Assembly (NCBI GenBank): GCA_964437735.1
Contig: CAYTID010000080.1
Span: 1 to 9,989, forward strand
DNA from: CAYTID01 sp964437735
Lineage (GTDB): Bacteria > Bacteroidota > Ignavibacteria > UBA10030 > BY39
Direction of reading: 5' to 3'
DNA: 9,989 nucleotides
The translations under genes were made by a program, and so were the position numbers. The notes below the pieces were generated by a model. That model was not told where the DNA came from. It made no database searches and was given only the letters and a program-made list of their open reading frames with translations. Of this stretch, positions 1-7,258 are shown one piece after another. Within the stretch, counting starts at the first letter, position 1. The number at the start of each line of letters is the position of its first letter.

Positions 1-450
1 TACCCCCGTGATTAGTTTGATTGGAATTGCAGTAGCGTAAAGGCGGACACCGTCGGCAAGCAGACGGGTTACCATAAAAACCACCGATGCGGATGTGCGA
101 ACTTTGAGTCCGAATCTGTTTCCTAAATACGAATAAGCTGTTTCAATTTTTCCCTGATGGTAAGCGGGGAGAAGAATGAGCGCAATCATTATTCTGCCGA
201 GTATATAACCAAAAGTCAACTGGATAAAATTAAAATTGGTCAGATAAGCAACACCCGGGATACTAATGAAAGTCAATGTGCTGGTTTCAGTAGCGACTAC
301 GGCGAAACAAACCGCCCACCATGGAACGCGTCGTCCTCCGAGAAAATAATCGGTAGTAGTATTTTGCTTCCCTCCTGAAATGACACCGAAAACAACGATA
401 ATGATCAGATAGGAAATTATAATTATAAGATCAATTAGAGAAAAGCCCAT
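1..450 (-). CDS. Sodium:solute symporter (SSS family), N-terminal part, cut by window edge
   Basis: A frame open from an ATG at 450 to the window edge encodes 150 residues beginning MGFSLIDLIIII. It is strongly hydrophobic: a first membrane helix at about 6-24, then the short polar segment with FLGGRRVPWW (36-45), a helix at about 46-66 containing ATETSTLTFISIPG (53-66), another at about 76-97 and a further one at about 120-145. The FLGGR-x-P-WW segment followed by a Thr/Ser-rich broken helix is characteristic of the SSS family (COG0591; relatives PutP, SGLT), which couples sodium entry to uptake of sugars, amino acids, carboxylates or other solutes across the inner membrane. The substrate cannot be told from this part. 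Family members are usually 450-600 residues, so at least two thirds is missing beyond position 1. It starts 22 nt after the STAS gene with no convincing Shine-Dalgarno and is probably the distal gene of the same transcript. Confidence 0.9.
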   Translation of the reverse strand, partial: MGFSLIDLIIIISYLIIIVVFGVISGGKQNTTTDYFLGGRRVPWWAVCFAVVATETSTLTFISIPGVAYLTNFNFIQLTFGYILGRIMIALILLPAYHQGKIETAYSYLGNRFGLKVRTSASVVFMVTRLLADGVRLYATAIPIKLITGV

Positions 451-472
451 CTATGGCGGATTTTTTTTAAGA

Positions 473-808
473 TCAACCTTCTAATGCATGCGGGATGTTT
501 TTATAAATTTTAAAAATCCTGTCAAGCTGAGAAATGTTGATTAAATTTAGAATTGACTTGTTTACATTCGCAAGGCGGATTTCCCCGCTATGTTCGTTCA
601 TTGATCTGTGAGCGATCAATAAAGCGCTTAATCCGCTGCTGTCGCAAAAATTAACATCTTTCATATCAACAATCAGAAGTTTTGAGTTTTTGGGTTTGCA
701 TAAAATTAAAAACTCCGCTTTTAATTCGTGTGATATTGTTGCATCAATTTTTTTTTCTTTTATACTAAGAATTGTTGCACTATTTTCTTTTGTAACTTCA
801 AATTTCAT
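473..808 (-). CDS. STAS-domain protein, anti-sigma factor antagonist type
   Basis: This 111-residue protein is a single STAS domain, the usual size for SpoIIAA/RsbV-type anti-anti-sigma factors. The diagnostic loop VNFCDSSGLSALL lies at 52-64; D56-S57-S58-G59 matches DSSG of SpoIIAA, where the serine directly after the Asp is phosphorylated, making S57 the predicted site here. In known systems the unphosphorylated protein binds a GHKL anti-sigma kinase (SpoIIAB/RsbW) and frees a sigma factor; a PP2C phosphatase resets it. Neither partner nor a sigma factor is visible in this window, so the target is unknown and other STAS roles (stressosome-like, lipid asymmetry as in MlaB) remain possible. 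The gene has a good SD and starts 11 nt after the preceding gene, so it is in the same operon. The ATG at 808 is well supported. Confidence 0.9.
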   Translation of the reverse strand: MKFEVTKENSATILSIKEKKIDATISHELKAEFLILCKPKNSKLLIVDMKDVNFCDSSGLSALLIAHRSMNEHSGEIRLANVNKSILNLINISQLDRIFKIYKNIPHALEG

Positions 809-812
809 ATTC

Positions 813-818
813 TCACCT
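813..818 (-). promoter_or_regulatory. Ribosome binding site of the STAS gene
   Basis: On the minus strand the sequence AGGTGA ends 4 nt before the ATG at 808 and matches the AGGTGA part of the anti-SD complement AGGAGGTGA. It lies just upstream of the start and just downstream of the preceding gene's stop, so termination and reinitiation could be coupled. It fixes the STAS start and shows the organism uses SD-led initiation at some genes. Confidence 0.7.
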
Positions 819-819
819 G

Positions 820-1359
820 TTAAAACTTTTTTAAATATTCTATTAATTGAGCATAGATTTCTTGTGCGTTTTTTGTTTTATCAATATTGATCTGAAAATT
901 GTAAAACACATCCGCAACATCGCTTGAAAATCCGACTCTTATTTTCGCATTGCTTGCTCTGCAAATATAAGCAGCGTAAAGGACGAAATCAAGATTTAAA
1001 TCAATTGCAACGTCATACTCACTTTCCAATACCCGTTCAAGAAACAATTTCCTTGGGAGAAAAAATTTATTTACATGGCTTTGACTTAAACGTATAATTC
1101 TGCTTTTTGTGTTTTCGGTTAATTGAGCCGCACGGATACCTTCGACAACAATCGTTATATTTGAATTCTCTAATTTATCATTTAATTTCTTGAATTCAGC
1201 TCCGACCGATTGAGCATCGTCATATCGGACGGGCATGATAATCAGAATTTTACGGGCATTCTGCAAAAAACCGTTAAATTGCTGAGCGACATCTATTTCC
1301 TTGCGGAAAGTAAACTGTGCATATTTTAAGCCGAAATATTTTAAAATTCCATCAAACAT
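820..1359 (-). CDS. Hypothetical protein resembling part of a GT9 (heptosyltransferase-like) fold; DUF6913-like
   Basis: From the ATG at 1359 the protein has 179 residues. An in-frame TTG at 1383 would add eight residues and overlap ligA by 11 nt; neither start has a clear SD, and the ATG leaving a 13-nt gap is the simpler choice. No signal peptide or membrane helix is visible. Residues 35-45 (ARKILIIMPVR) and 68-73 look like beta strands of a Rossmann-type sheet. Residues 115-144 (YDVAIDLN... then ASNAKIRVGF) strongly recall the segment of ADP-heptose:LPS heptosyltransferases (GT9), in which a D-L-D/N strand precedes a helix and an A-K-x-R-x-G-F turn. At 179 residues it covers only about half a GT9 enzyme, so it is probably not an active transferase of that kind. 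Small proteins of this pattern, which I recall as DUF6913, occur in Bacteroidota and relatives without known function. It lies between ligA and the STAS gene; no function is assigned. Confidence 0.75.
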   Translation of the reverse strand: MFDGILKYFGLKYAQFTFRKEIDVAQQFNGFLQNARKILIIMPVRYDDAQSVGAEFKKLNDKLENSNITIVVEGIRAAQLTENTKSRIIRLSQSHVNKFFLPRKLFLERVLESEYDVAIDLNLDFVLYAAYICRASNAKIRVGFSSDVADVFYNFQINIDKTKNAQEIYAQLIEYLKKF

Positions 1360-1372
1360 ATTTTTACGATAT

Positions 1373-3379
1373 TTATTTTTCAATTAACATTTTAAATTTA
1401 TTTTCGTCCAAAATTGCAATACCGATTTTTTTTCCTTTTTCCAGCTTTGAACCGGGATCCGCTCCGACAATCAGGTAATCAACATTTTTTGAAACCGCTG
1501 ATGCTACAGTTCCTCCTTTTTGCTCGATAATTTCTTTTGCGCGTTCACGTGTCATCGATTCGAGAGTGCCTGTCAAAACGAAAACTTTCCCACTCAAAAT
1601 TGACTGTTCGGTTTTTTCGGATTTTAACTTAACTCCGGCAGATTTAAGCTTTTGAATTAATTCCAAATTCGGTTTATCCGAAAAATATCTCACAATACTT
1701 TCTGCAATTTTCGGTCCGATCTCATAAATGCTTTTTAGATCTTCTTCTTTAGCCGATATTAAGTCGTCAATTGTCGGAAAAGATTTACTTAATATTTGCG
1801 CAACTCCGCTGCCTACATGTCGGATCCCTAGTGAAAATATAACTCTGTGAAATGCCTTATTCTTGCTTTCTTCGATATTTTCAATCAGATTTTGAGCGCT
1901 TTTTTCGCCCCATCTCTCAACCCGGATTAGTTGATCTTTTTGTTTGTGTAAATAATACAAGTCGGCAACGGTCTTTATAAAATTCATTTCAACAAGCTGA
2001 TCGACAACCGCCTCGCCAAGACCTCCGATATCCATCGCACCGCGTGAAGACCAATGAATTATTCTTCCTTTTATCTGGGCAGGACACTCATTATTTTCAC
2101 AATAATAATTTGATTCGCTCTCAGGACGGTATATTTTTTCGCCGCATTCAGGGCAGGCTTTGGAAAAAATAAATTTTTTTGTATTAACCGGTCGTTTTTC
2201 TTTATTGACCATTGTTACCTTAGGAATTACATCTCCTCCTTTTTCAACGATTACCGAATCCCCAATTCTGATATCAAGATCATTGATATAATCTTCATTG
2301 TACAGTGAAGCCCTGCTTATGGTTGAACCTCCGACAAATACCGGATTTAATACAGCAACAGGCGTTATTGTTCCTACTCTTCCGACCTGTAATTGGATAT
2401 CAATCATATTGGTTTCCGCTTTTCTTGCCGCAAATTTGAAAGCGAAAGCCCACCTCGGGCTTTTTGCGATCGCACCAAGTGCGTTTTGATCCTGAAATGA
2501 ATCAACCTTGACAACTATGCCATCGATATCGTACGGAAGATTGTCTCTTTTTAATTCCCAATCATTCCAAAATTCAATCACATCAAAAATATTGGAGCAT
2601 AGCCTGTAATTGGGATTGACGGGGAATTTTAACTTTTCCAAATATTTCAAAGATTCATAATGACTTGTAAGATGCTTTTTCTGCGTAATCAGTTGATATG
2701 CAAAAAAATTTAAAGGTCTTTCTGCAACTATTTTCGGATCAAGCAGCTTCAAAGTGCCGGCTGCCGCATTTCGCGGATTGACAAAAAGTTTTTCGCCGGA
2801 TAATTCCCTTTCATCATTCATTCTTAGAAAATTTTCTTTTTTTATAAATATTTCACCGCGGATTTCGATTTCCCCCGAAGTATCTTCATCATTTTGAATT
2901 TTTAATGGTATCGAATGAATTGTTTTTAAATTATTCGTAATATTATCACCCTGTGTCCCGTCACCGCGTGTCGCACCCAAAGTAAATAATCCGTTATCAT
3001 ACCTCAAACTCACCGCTACACCATCGAACTTTAACTCGCAAATATATTTATAGGATTGATGTTTTAACAGTGATTGAATTCGTTTATCAAATTCCAATAC
3101 CTCATTTTCGGAATATGAATTTGATAAACTCAGCATGGGTGTGTTATGTGTAACGGTTTGAAACTTTTTGGTCGGCATACCGCCAACCCGTTGCGTTGGC
3201 GAATCGGGCGAAACTAATTCGGGATATTCTTCCTCCAATTTCTTTAACTCATCATAGAGTTTATCGTACTCAAAATCAGAAATAATCGGTTCAGCGAGTA
3301 CGTAATACCGGTAATCATGTTCGCTGATTTTATTACGGAGTTCTTTAATCTTTTGAATTACCGAATCGGGCGCTGACAT
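1373..3379 (-). CDS. ligA: NAD-dependent DNA ligase LigA
   Basis: The 668-residue product has the full length and domain order of bacterial LigA, which seals nicks in duplex DNA using NAD+ during replication and repair. Seen in the sequence: the Ia domain with the HDYRYYVLAEP motif (21-31), which binds the NMN half of NAD+; the nucleotidyltransferase domain with the adenylation motif KFDG (catalytic Lys117), RGE (174-176) and NPRNAAAGTL (201-210), and the DIDGIVVKVD motif (284-293); an OB fold at about 320-395; a four-cysteine zinc finger at C409, C412, C427 and C432; helix-hairpin-helix repeats at about 450-575; and a C-terminal BRCT domain at about 593-668. No key residue is missing. The ATG at 3379 lies only 5 nt after the RodZ-like gene's stop; a GGG about 15 nt upstream is too far for a normal SD, so coupling is likely. 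As an essential gene it makes the integrity of this transcript important. Confidence 0.98.
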   Translation of the reverse strand: MSAPDSVIQKIKELRNKISEHDYRYYVLAEPIISDFEYDKLYDELKKLEEEYPELVSPDSPTQRVGGMPTKKFQTVTHNTPMLSLSNSYSENEVLEFDKRIQSLLKHQSYKYICELKFDGVAVSLRYDNGLFTLGATRGDGTQGDNITNNLKTIHSIPLKIQNDEDTSGEIEIRGEIFIKKENFLRMNDERELSGEKLFVNPRNAAAGTLKLLDPKIVAERPLNFFAYQLITQKKHLTSHYESLKYLEKLKFPVNPNYRLCSNIFDVIEFWNDWELKRDNLPYDIDGIVVKVDSFQDQNALGAIAKSPRWAFAFKFAARKAETNMIDIQLQVGRVGTITPVAVLNPVFVGGSTISRASLYNEDYINDLDIRIGDSVIVEKGGDVIPKVTMVNKEKRPVNTKKFIFSKACPECGEKIYRPESESNYYCENNECPAQIKGRIIHWSSRGAMDIGGLGEAVVDQLVEMNFIKTVADLYYLHKQKDQLIRVERWGEKSAQNLIENIEESKNKAFHRVIFSLGIRHVGSGVAQILSKSFPTIDDLISAKEEDLKSIYEIGPKIAESIVRYFSDKPNLELIQKLKSAGVKLKSEKTEQSILSGKVFVLTGTLESMTRERAKEIIEQKGGTVASAVSKNVDYLIVGADPGSKLEKGKKIGIAILDENKFKMLIEK

Positions 3380-3384
3380 AAAAA

Positions 3385-4143
3385 TTATTTAACCCTTTTT
3401 AGATCTTTCCGCGATATAATGAAATCTTTAACCACCATTCCTTTTTTACCGATTGGAGTTATGAGTTTATCGTTTAATTTAATTATTACACCCCCGGCAT
3501 TACCGATGGTCATTTTGAAATTATTAACGGCTTTCCATTCTAAACTTTTATTTGGTAAAAGCAATATTTCTTTTTTCAGACTATCGTCGATAACTACACT
3601 TATCCAAGCGCTTTCATTCGCAAAAATGTTTAGTTTAAGACTATCTTCTTCGGTGATCGCATCGAATTGTTTTTCAATTCCGGCATCAACTCCTAAAGCG
3701 GGCTGTTTCCCTTCTTTCGAATGTACCTCATTCGGAATTTCGGCCTGGTGTAATTTTTCCGTTTCAGTGGGGGAATCGTCCATTAAAAAATTCACCGCCA
3801 CCAGCAAACCCAACACTACGATCGCCACAACAATAATTAAGACTGTCGTCTGGGAAGTCCCTTGGTTCAGGGGAGCTCTGACAATTTTTAAGATTTGGTT
3901 TTTATCCTGCACTATCCCGGATTCTTCATCATATTTTTTTAAAATATCTTCAGGATCAAGCCCAACCTGTTCAGCATAGCTTCGTATAAATACCCGGACA
4001 TAAACTTGCGGTAAGATTTTAAAGTCTCCGTTTTCGATCGCTTCTAAAAATTTTATACTTATCTTGGTTGCTGCAAAAATGTCTTCAAGAGAAATTTCCT
4101 GTGATTCGCGGGCTATTTTTAATTCATGGCTAATCTTACTCAT
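3385..4143 (-). CDS. rodZ: RodZ-like protein: HTH_25, one membrane helix, DUF4115
   Basis: I start this gene at the ATG at 4143, giving 252 residues beginning MSKISHELKIARESQ. An in-frame ATG at 4215 exists, but it would overlap the kinase gene by 71 nt and add 24 residues unlike the family. Residues 1-75 form a Cro/CI-like helix-turn-helix with the RodZ signature: ELKIARE, I-x-LED, FLEAIENGDFKILP (32-45), YVRVFIRSYAEQVGLDP (48-64). A single membrane helix lies at about 99-121, then a polar linker (about 122-167), then a beta-rich C-terminal domain (168-252) of the DUF4115 type. In E. coli RodZ the cytoplasmic HTH binds the MreB filament and the periplasmic part links to the cell-wall elongation machinery, so a role in rod shape or envelope organisation is likely. 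The kinase stop and this start are separated by one nucleotide (TGA-T-ATG), and ligA follows after 5 nt. The family match is strong; the shape role in this organism is inference. Confidence 0.88.
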   Translation of the reverse strand: MSKISHELKIARESQEISLEDIFAATKISIKFLEAIENGDFKILPQVYVRVFIRSYAEQVGLDPEDILKKYDEESGIVQDKNQILKIVRAPLNQGTSQTTVLIIVVAIVVLGLLVAVNFLMDDSPTETEKLHQAEIPNEVHSKEGKQPALGVDAGIEKQFDAITEEDSLKLNIFANESAWISVVIDDSLKKEILLLPNKSLEWKAVNNFKMTIGNAGGVIIKLNDKLITPIGKKGMVVKDFIISRKDLKRVK

Positions 4144-4144
4144 A

Positions 4145-6367
4145 TCAATTATCCAGAATAGTTCTAACGGTGATTGCCAAATCTTCATATACATAGGGTT
4201 TATGTAAGTAACCATCGATTAATTTTTTAAAACTATCGTCGTCGATAAAAGTATCGCTATAGCCACTACATATTAAAACTTTAACAGATTCATTGATGTT
4301 TTTGATTTTATAAAAAACATCTTTTCCGCTAATGCCCGGCATATTTAGATCAAGCACTACGAGATCGAAATCCATTCTATTCATTAATACTTCTAAAGCC
4401 TGATACCCGTCTTTTGCAATTTCAACACTGTATCCCAATTCCCTCAATATATCACCTCCAATCAGATTAGCGCCGGCATCATCGTCAACGAGTAATATTT
4501 TTTCTCTCCCGCCGGTAATTTTATCAGTATCTTTTTGATGGATATTTTGTTTGATGGATTGAGCAGGCGGCAAATAGATAGTAAATGCTGTTCCAATACC
4601 CAATTCGCTTTCTACCGTGATGTAACCTTTATGACTTTTAACAACTCCATAAACCACAGAAAGACCTAAACCTGTACCTTTGGTCTGTTCCTTTGTGGTA
4701 AAAAAGGGTTCAAATATTTTAGGTAAAATATCATCAGAGATACCTGAACCGGTGTCAACCACTTTAAGAACGATATATTTTCCCGGAGGCACATCAGAAT
4801 AAATTGTAGGGATTGGCTCGCTCAACTCCGTTAGAAAACATGAAATTGAGATCATGCCATTGTTTTGCATCGCATACTGAGAGTTTATTAATAAATTCAG
4901 AAGTACCTGCTCAAGCTGTCCCTCATCTGCATATGCAATCACACTATCTTTTGTGGGTTTCCAGTTAATTCTGATGGATTTGGGTACGCTTCTTTCGAAT
5001 AATCCAACAGTATCGGTTACTACTTTATTAATATCTATGAGGGTGAAATAAACATTGCTTTTCCTGGAAAACGCCAGCAACTGACGCGTTACAGAGGCAC
5101 CTCGGCGAGCTGCGTCTTCCATCAAATTAATATATTTATACAGAGGATCGTTTTCCTTGATCTTTCGCTTCATCATAGAAGCCGGACCGAGAATTGAATT
5201 CAGTATATTATTAAAATCATGAGCTACACCGCCGGCAAGGTTACCTATACTGTCAATTTTTTGGGCTTGTATAATCTTCTCTTCCATCTTTTTCTGATTT
5301 GTTATATCGCGGGCAACTATTCGTAAAAACACAGGTTCATTTTTTTCATCGTACACAAGCGAAGTATTGATACTTACATCGATGATGGTCCCGTCTTTTT
5401 TACTCATTATTTCTTCGTAGCTCTTTAATTCTTCTCTCTCTTCAAATATTTTTTTAATCCGTCTTAATACTGAAGCACGATGATTCTCGGGATAAAACAT
5501 TCCAACTGAATTGCCTAAAATTTCATTTTTGGAATATCCTAAAAACTCCGATTCAGTTTTGTTACAACTCATAACCTTTCCGTCAATATTTACACTATGA
5601 TACATGTCGGGTAAATTTTCGTAAAGATCAGCATACAGTTTTTCTGATTCGGTTAATTGTCGGAACAGATAAGCATTTTCCAGGGCGAGGGTGATATGGT
5701 TTCCAAATGCCTGCAGTAACTCCATCTTATACGGTTTAAATGCTGTAAAATATTTACTTGCAATTATTATAACCCCTGAAAATTCTCCCTTAGGTTCTAA
5801 TGGTAAGTACGACCAGGTATGGATGTTCAGTCTTTTTAGTTCGTCGCTGATAAATTTTTCATCTTCAAAAACATTTTCATCCAGTTCAATATGATATATC
5901 AGACTCTTGGCAATTTTAGATTCTAAGTCAATTATTTCCGGAAGCGATTTGGCTTTGATATTATGCTTATACTTTAGTACAAGGCAATCATCCTCGATTA
6001 AATATATCCAGCCGTAGTCCGCATCTAATAACTGGCATACTTTTTCCAGTGAAGTTTGCAGGACTATATTCAATTCAACCGATTTACCGACGGATTCCGC
6101 AATCGTATTCAGCGCAATCAACTGCCGCTGCTGAAGATTAATTTGATAGCCGTATTTCGTAATGAAAAACACTATCAAAAATCCGAATAAGCCAACTGTA
6201 ATTAATGTAAAGAATTCAGTCCAGTGCAGTTCCTGGGCGGACGAAAAAAATATCCCAACGATTGTAATCATCAGAACTATCACTGCCGTCGATGTTACAA
6301 TCTGCGATTGCTCAACCAAGCCCAGTGTTGAGGTGAGTTTTTTTATATACTTGAAAGGGTTTTTCAT
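4145..6367 (-). CDS. Membrane-anchored hybrid histidine kinase (2 TM, GAF, PAS, HisKA, HATPase, receiver)
   Basis: The 740-residue protein has two membrane helices at about 23-42 and 52-70 joined by only about nine residues, so it has no extracytoplasmic sensor. A GAF domain follows (about 85-235), then a PAS domain (about 244-356) ending with the typical RDITNQKKMEE linker. The HisKA domain has the H-box GNLAGGVAHDFNNIL with phosphoacceptor His383. The ATPase domain shows the N-box (NLLINSQYAM, 491-500), G1 (DTGSGI, 538-543), F-box (EPFFTTK, 553-559) and G2 (GTGLGLS, 564-570). A C-terminal receiver (622-740) carries acidic residues D628-D630, phosphoacceptor Asp673, Ser701 and Lys723. All catalytic residues are present. 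It probably autophosphorylates on a cytoplasmic or membrane-state cue and passes phosphate to its own receiver; no separate response regulator or Hpt protein is in the window, so the output is unknown. GGAG lies only 2 nt before the ATG, an unusually short spacing, but no other start codon exists upstream in frame. Confidence 0.95.
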   Translation of the reverse strand: MKNPFKYIKKLTSTLGLVEQSQIVTSTAVIVLMITIVGIFFSSAQELHWTEFFTLITVGLFGFLIVFFITKYGYQINLQQRQLIALNTIAESVGKSVELNIVLQTSLEKVCQLLDADYGWIYLIEDDCLVLKYKHNIKAKSLPEIIDLESKIAKSLIYHIELDENVFEDEKFISDELKRLNIHTWSYLPLEPKGEFSGVIIIASKYFTAFKPYKMELLQAFGNHITLALENAYLFRQLTESEKLYADLYENLPDMYHSVNIDGKVMSCNKTESEFLGYSKNEILGNSVGMFYPENHRASVLRRIKKIFEEREELKSYEEIMSKKDGTIIDVSINTSLVYDEKNEPVFLRIVARDITNQKKMEEKIIQAQKIDSIGNLAGGVAHDFNNILNSILGPASMMKRKIKENDPLYKYINLMEDAARRGASVTRQLLAFSRKSNVYFTLIDINKVVTDTVGLFERSVPKSIRINWKPTKDSVIAYADEGQLEQVLLNLLINSQYAMQNNGMISISCFLTELSEPIPTIYSDVPPGKYIVLKVVDTGSGISDDILPKIFEPFFTTKEQTKGTGLGLSVVYGVVKSHKGYITVESELGIGTAFTIYLPPAQSIKQNIHQKDTDKITGGREKILLVDDDAGANLIGGDILRELGYSVEIAKDGYQALEVLMNRMDFDLVVLDLNMPGISGKDVFYKIKNINESVKVLICSGYSDTFIDDDSFKKLIDGYLHKPYVYEDLAITVRTILDN

Positions 6368-6405
6368 TTCTCCAAAATTTATAAAGTTTTTTATTGACTT
6401 CCAAC

Positions 6406-7194
6406 TTATAAATTTAGAGTGAATCCAGCTTTTATGGCAGTTGTATTTTTATCAAAAAAAACGTATGGCGAGAAATTATTCCGGTTTGATTCTGAATGGA
6501 TTGCGGAAAAACCTTTACCGACAAGATAGCCGATCATCGCACCGGTTAAAACATCTGATAGATAATGAGCATCCGAATTTATTCTCTGAGCTCCTACCAG
6601 AAATGCCGAAATGAATGCCGGAGCTCCCACCTTCCACCCATATATACCGTACATTGCCGATGCAAGCGCAAATGTTGAAGAGGTATGTCCCGACGGAAAT
6701 GAATGTTCGTCGGATTTATTCGGTCTTTGTCTGCCAATCGAGAGCTTCAATCCTTGTGTGATTATTTGTGTTAAAGCAATTGACTCCAGAACAATTTCCA
6801 ATTTTGAAAAATATTCCGGGTAATTGTTTTTTGATAAAAAGCTCTCTAAAGATATAAATCCGACCCCCGCAAAATATCCCCAGCCAAATCTATCTCCGAA
6901 TTTATCGAGAGCAAAGGAAAGATCATCCGACATAAATTGCTTTGTTTCGCTGATTTCGGAATCGAAATAACTTAATGCTGCAATAGACAACGCCCCGCTT
7001 ATCATAAAATAAGGGGCATCATCTTTGAAAAAACTCTCCTCCACTCCAAATAAAAAATGCTTTGGATAAGTCTTTACCCATGTCGTGATATCAGAAAATC
7101 TTTCTTTTCCATTTTTTCCGGAACTTTGGGGAAATAAGGAATTTACGCTGAAGAAAAATAACACAGCCAAAGAAATTAGTTTTAAGTATTTCAT
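6406..7194 (-). CDS. Exported PAP2-family (type 2 phosphatidic acid) phosphatase
   Basis: The 262-residue product begins with a probable signal sequence (MKYLK followed by a hydrophobic stretch to about residue 20, cleavage perhaps after about residue 23). All three PAP2 phosphatase motifs are visible: K150-x6-R157-P158; PSGH at 167-170, with His170 as the acid/base residue; and R204-x5-H210-x3-D214, in which the usual Ser before the Arg is Gln (AQR). His210 is the expected nucleophile that forms a phosphohistidine. The family removes phosphate from lipid phosphates or pyrophosphates such as undecaprenyl pyrophosphate, phosphatidic acid or lipid A 1-phosphate, usually on the outer face of the inner membrane; the substrate here cannot be decided. 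The tail (about 240-262) ends in alternating, beta-like KAGFTLNL rather than a membrane helix. No SD precedes the ATG at 7194, which lies 16 nt after the clpC terminator stem; the kinase gene follows after 38 nt. Confidence 0.92.
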   Translation of the reverse strand: MKYLKLISLAVLFFFSVNSLFPQSSGKNGKERFSDITTWVKTYPKHFLFGVEESFFKDDAPYFMISGALSIAALSYFDSEISETKQFMSDDLSFALDKFGDRFGWGYFAGVGFISLESFLSKNNYPEYFSKLEIVLESIALTQIITQGLKLSIGRQRPNKSDEHSFPSGHTSSTFALASAMYGIYGWKVGAPAFISAFLVGAQRINSDAHYLSDVLTGAMIGYLVGKGFSAIHSESNRNNFSPYVFFDKNTTAIKAGFTLNL

Positions 7195-7200
7195 ATTTAC

Positions 7201-7239
7201 AATAAAATAAACCCCTTACTTGATATTCAAATAAGGGGT
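7201..7239 (-). terminator. Intrinsic terminator after clpC
   Basis: Inverted repeat ACCCCTTA (7211-7218) and TAAGGGGT (7232-7239) forms an 8-bp stem. After a 1x1 mismatch it extends by TTG/CAA (7220-7222 with 7028+200=7228-7230), leaving a 5-nt loop. Read on the minus strand, the stem is followed immediately by TTATTTTATT (7210-7201). The stem begins 19 nt after the clpC stop codon. This is a convincing rho-independent terminator for clpC. Its U-rich tail runs to within 6 nt of the next gene's start codon. Confidence 0.75.
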
Positions 7240-7258
7240 CGTTATCCTTTTACAATTT

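Noticed and set aside
157..378. Plus-strand open frame of 73 codons
   Set aside because: It is antisense to the symporter N-terminus, which has strong family motifs; the translation resembles nothing known.
1360..1383. TTG start extending the GT9-like protein by eight residues into ligA
   Set aside because: There is no SD, the start codon is rarer, and it forces an overlap; the ATG at 1359 is simpler. The TTG cannot be fully excluded.
3419..3979. Plus-strand open frame of 186 codons opposite the RodZ-like gene
   Set aside because: It lies entirely antisense to a gene with clear family motifs, its translation is low-complexity Ser/Thr/Ile-rich, and it has no recognisable domain or SD.
4144..4215. 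Upstream ATG extending the RodZ-like gene by 24 codons
   Set aside because: It would overlap the kinase by 71 nt and adds residues that do not fit the family, while the ATG at 4143 gives the canonical N-terminus.
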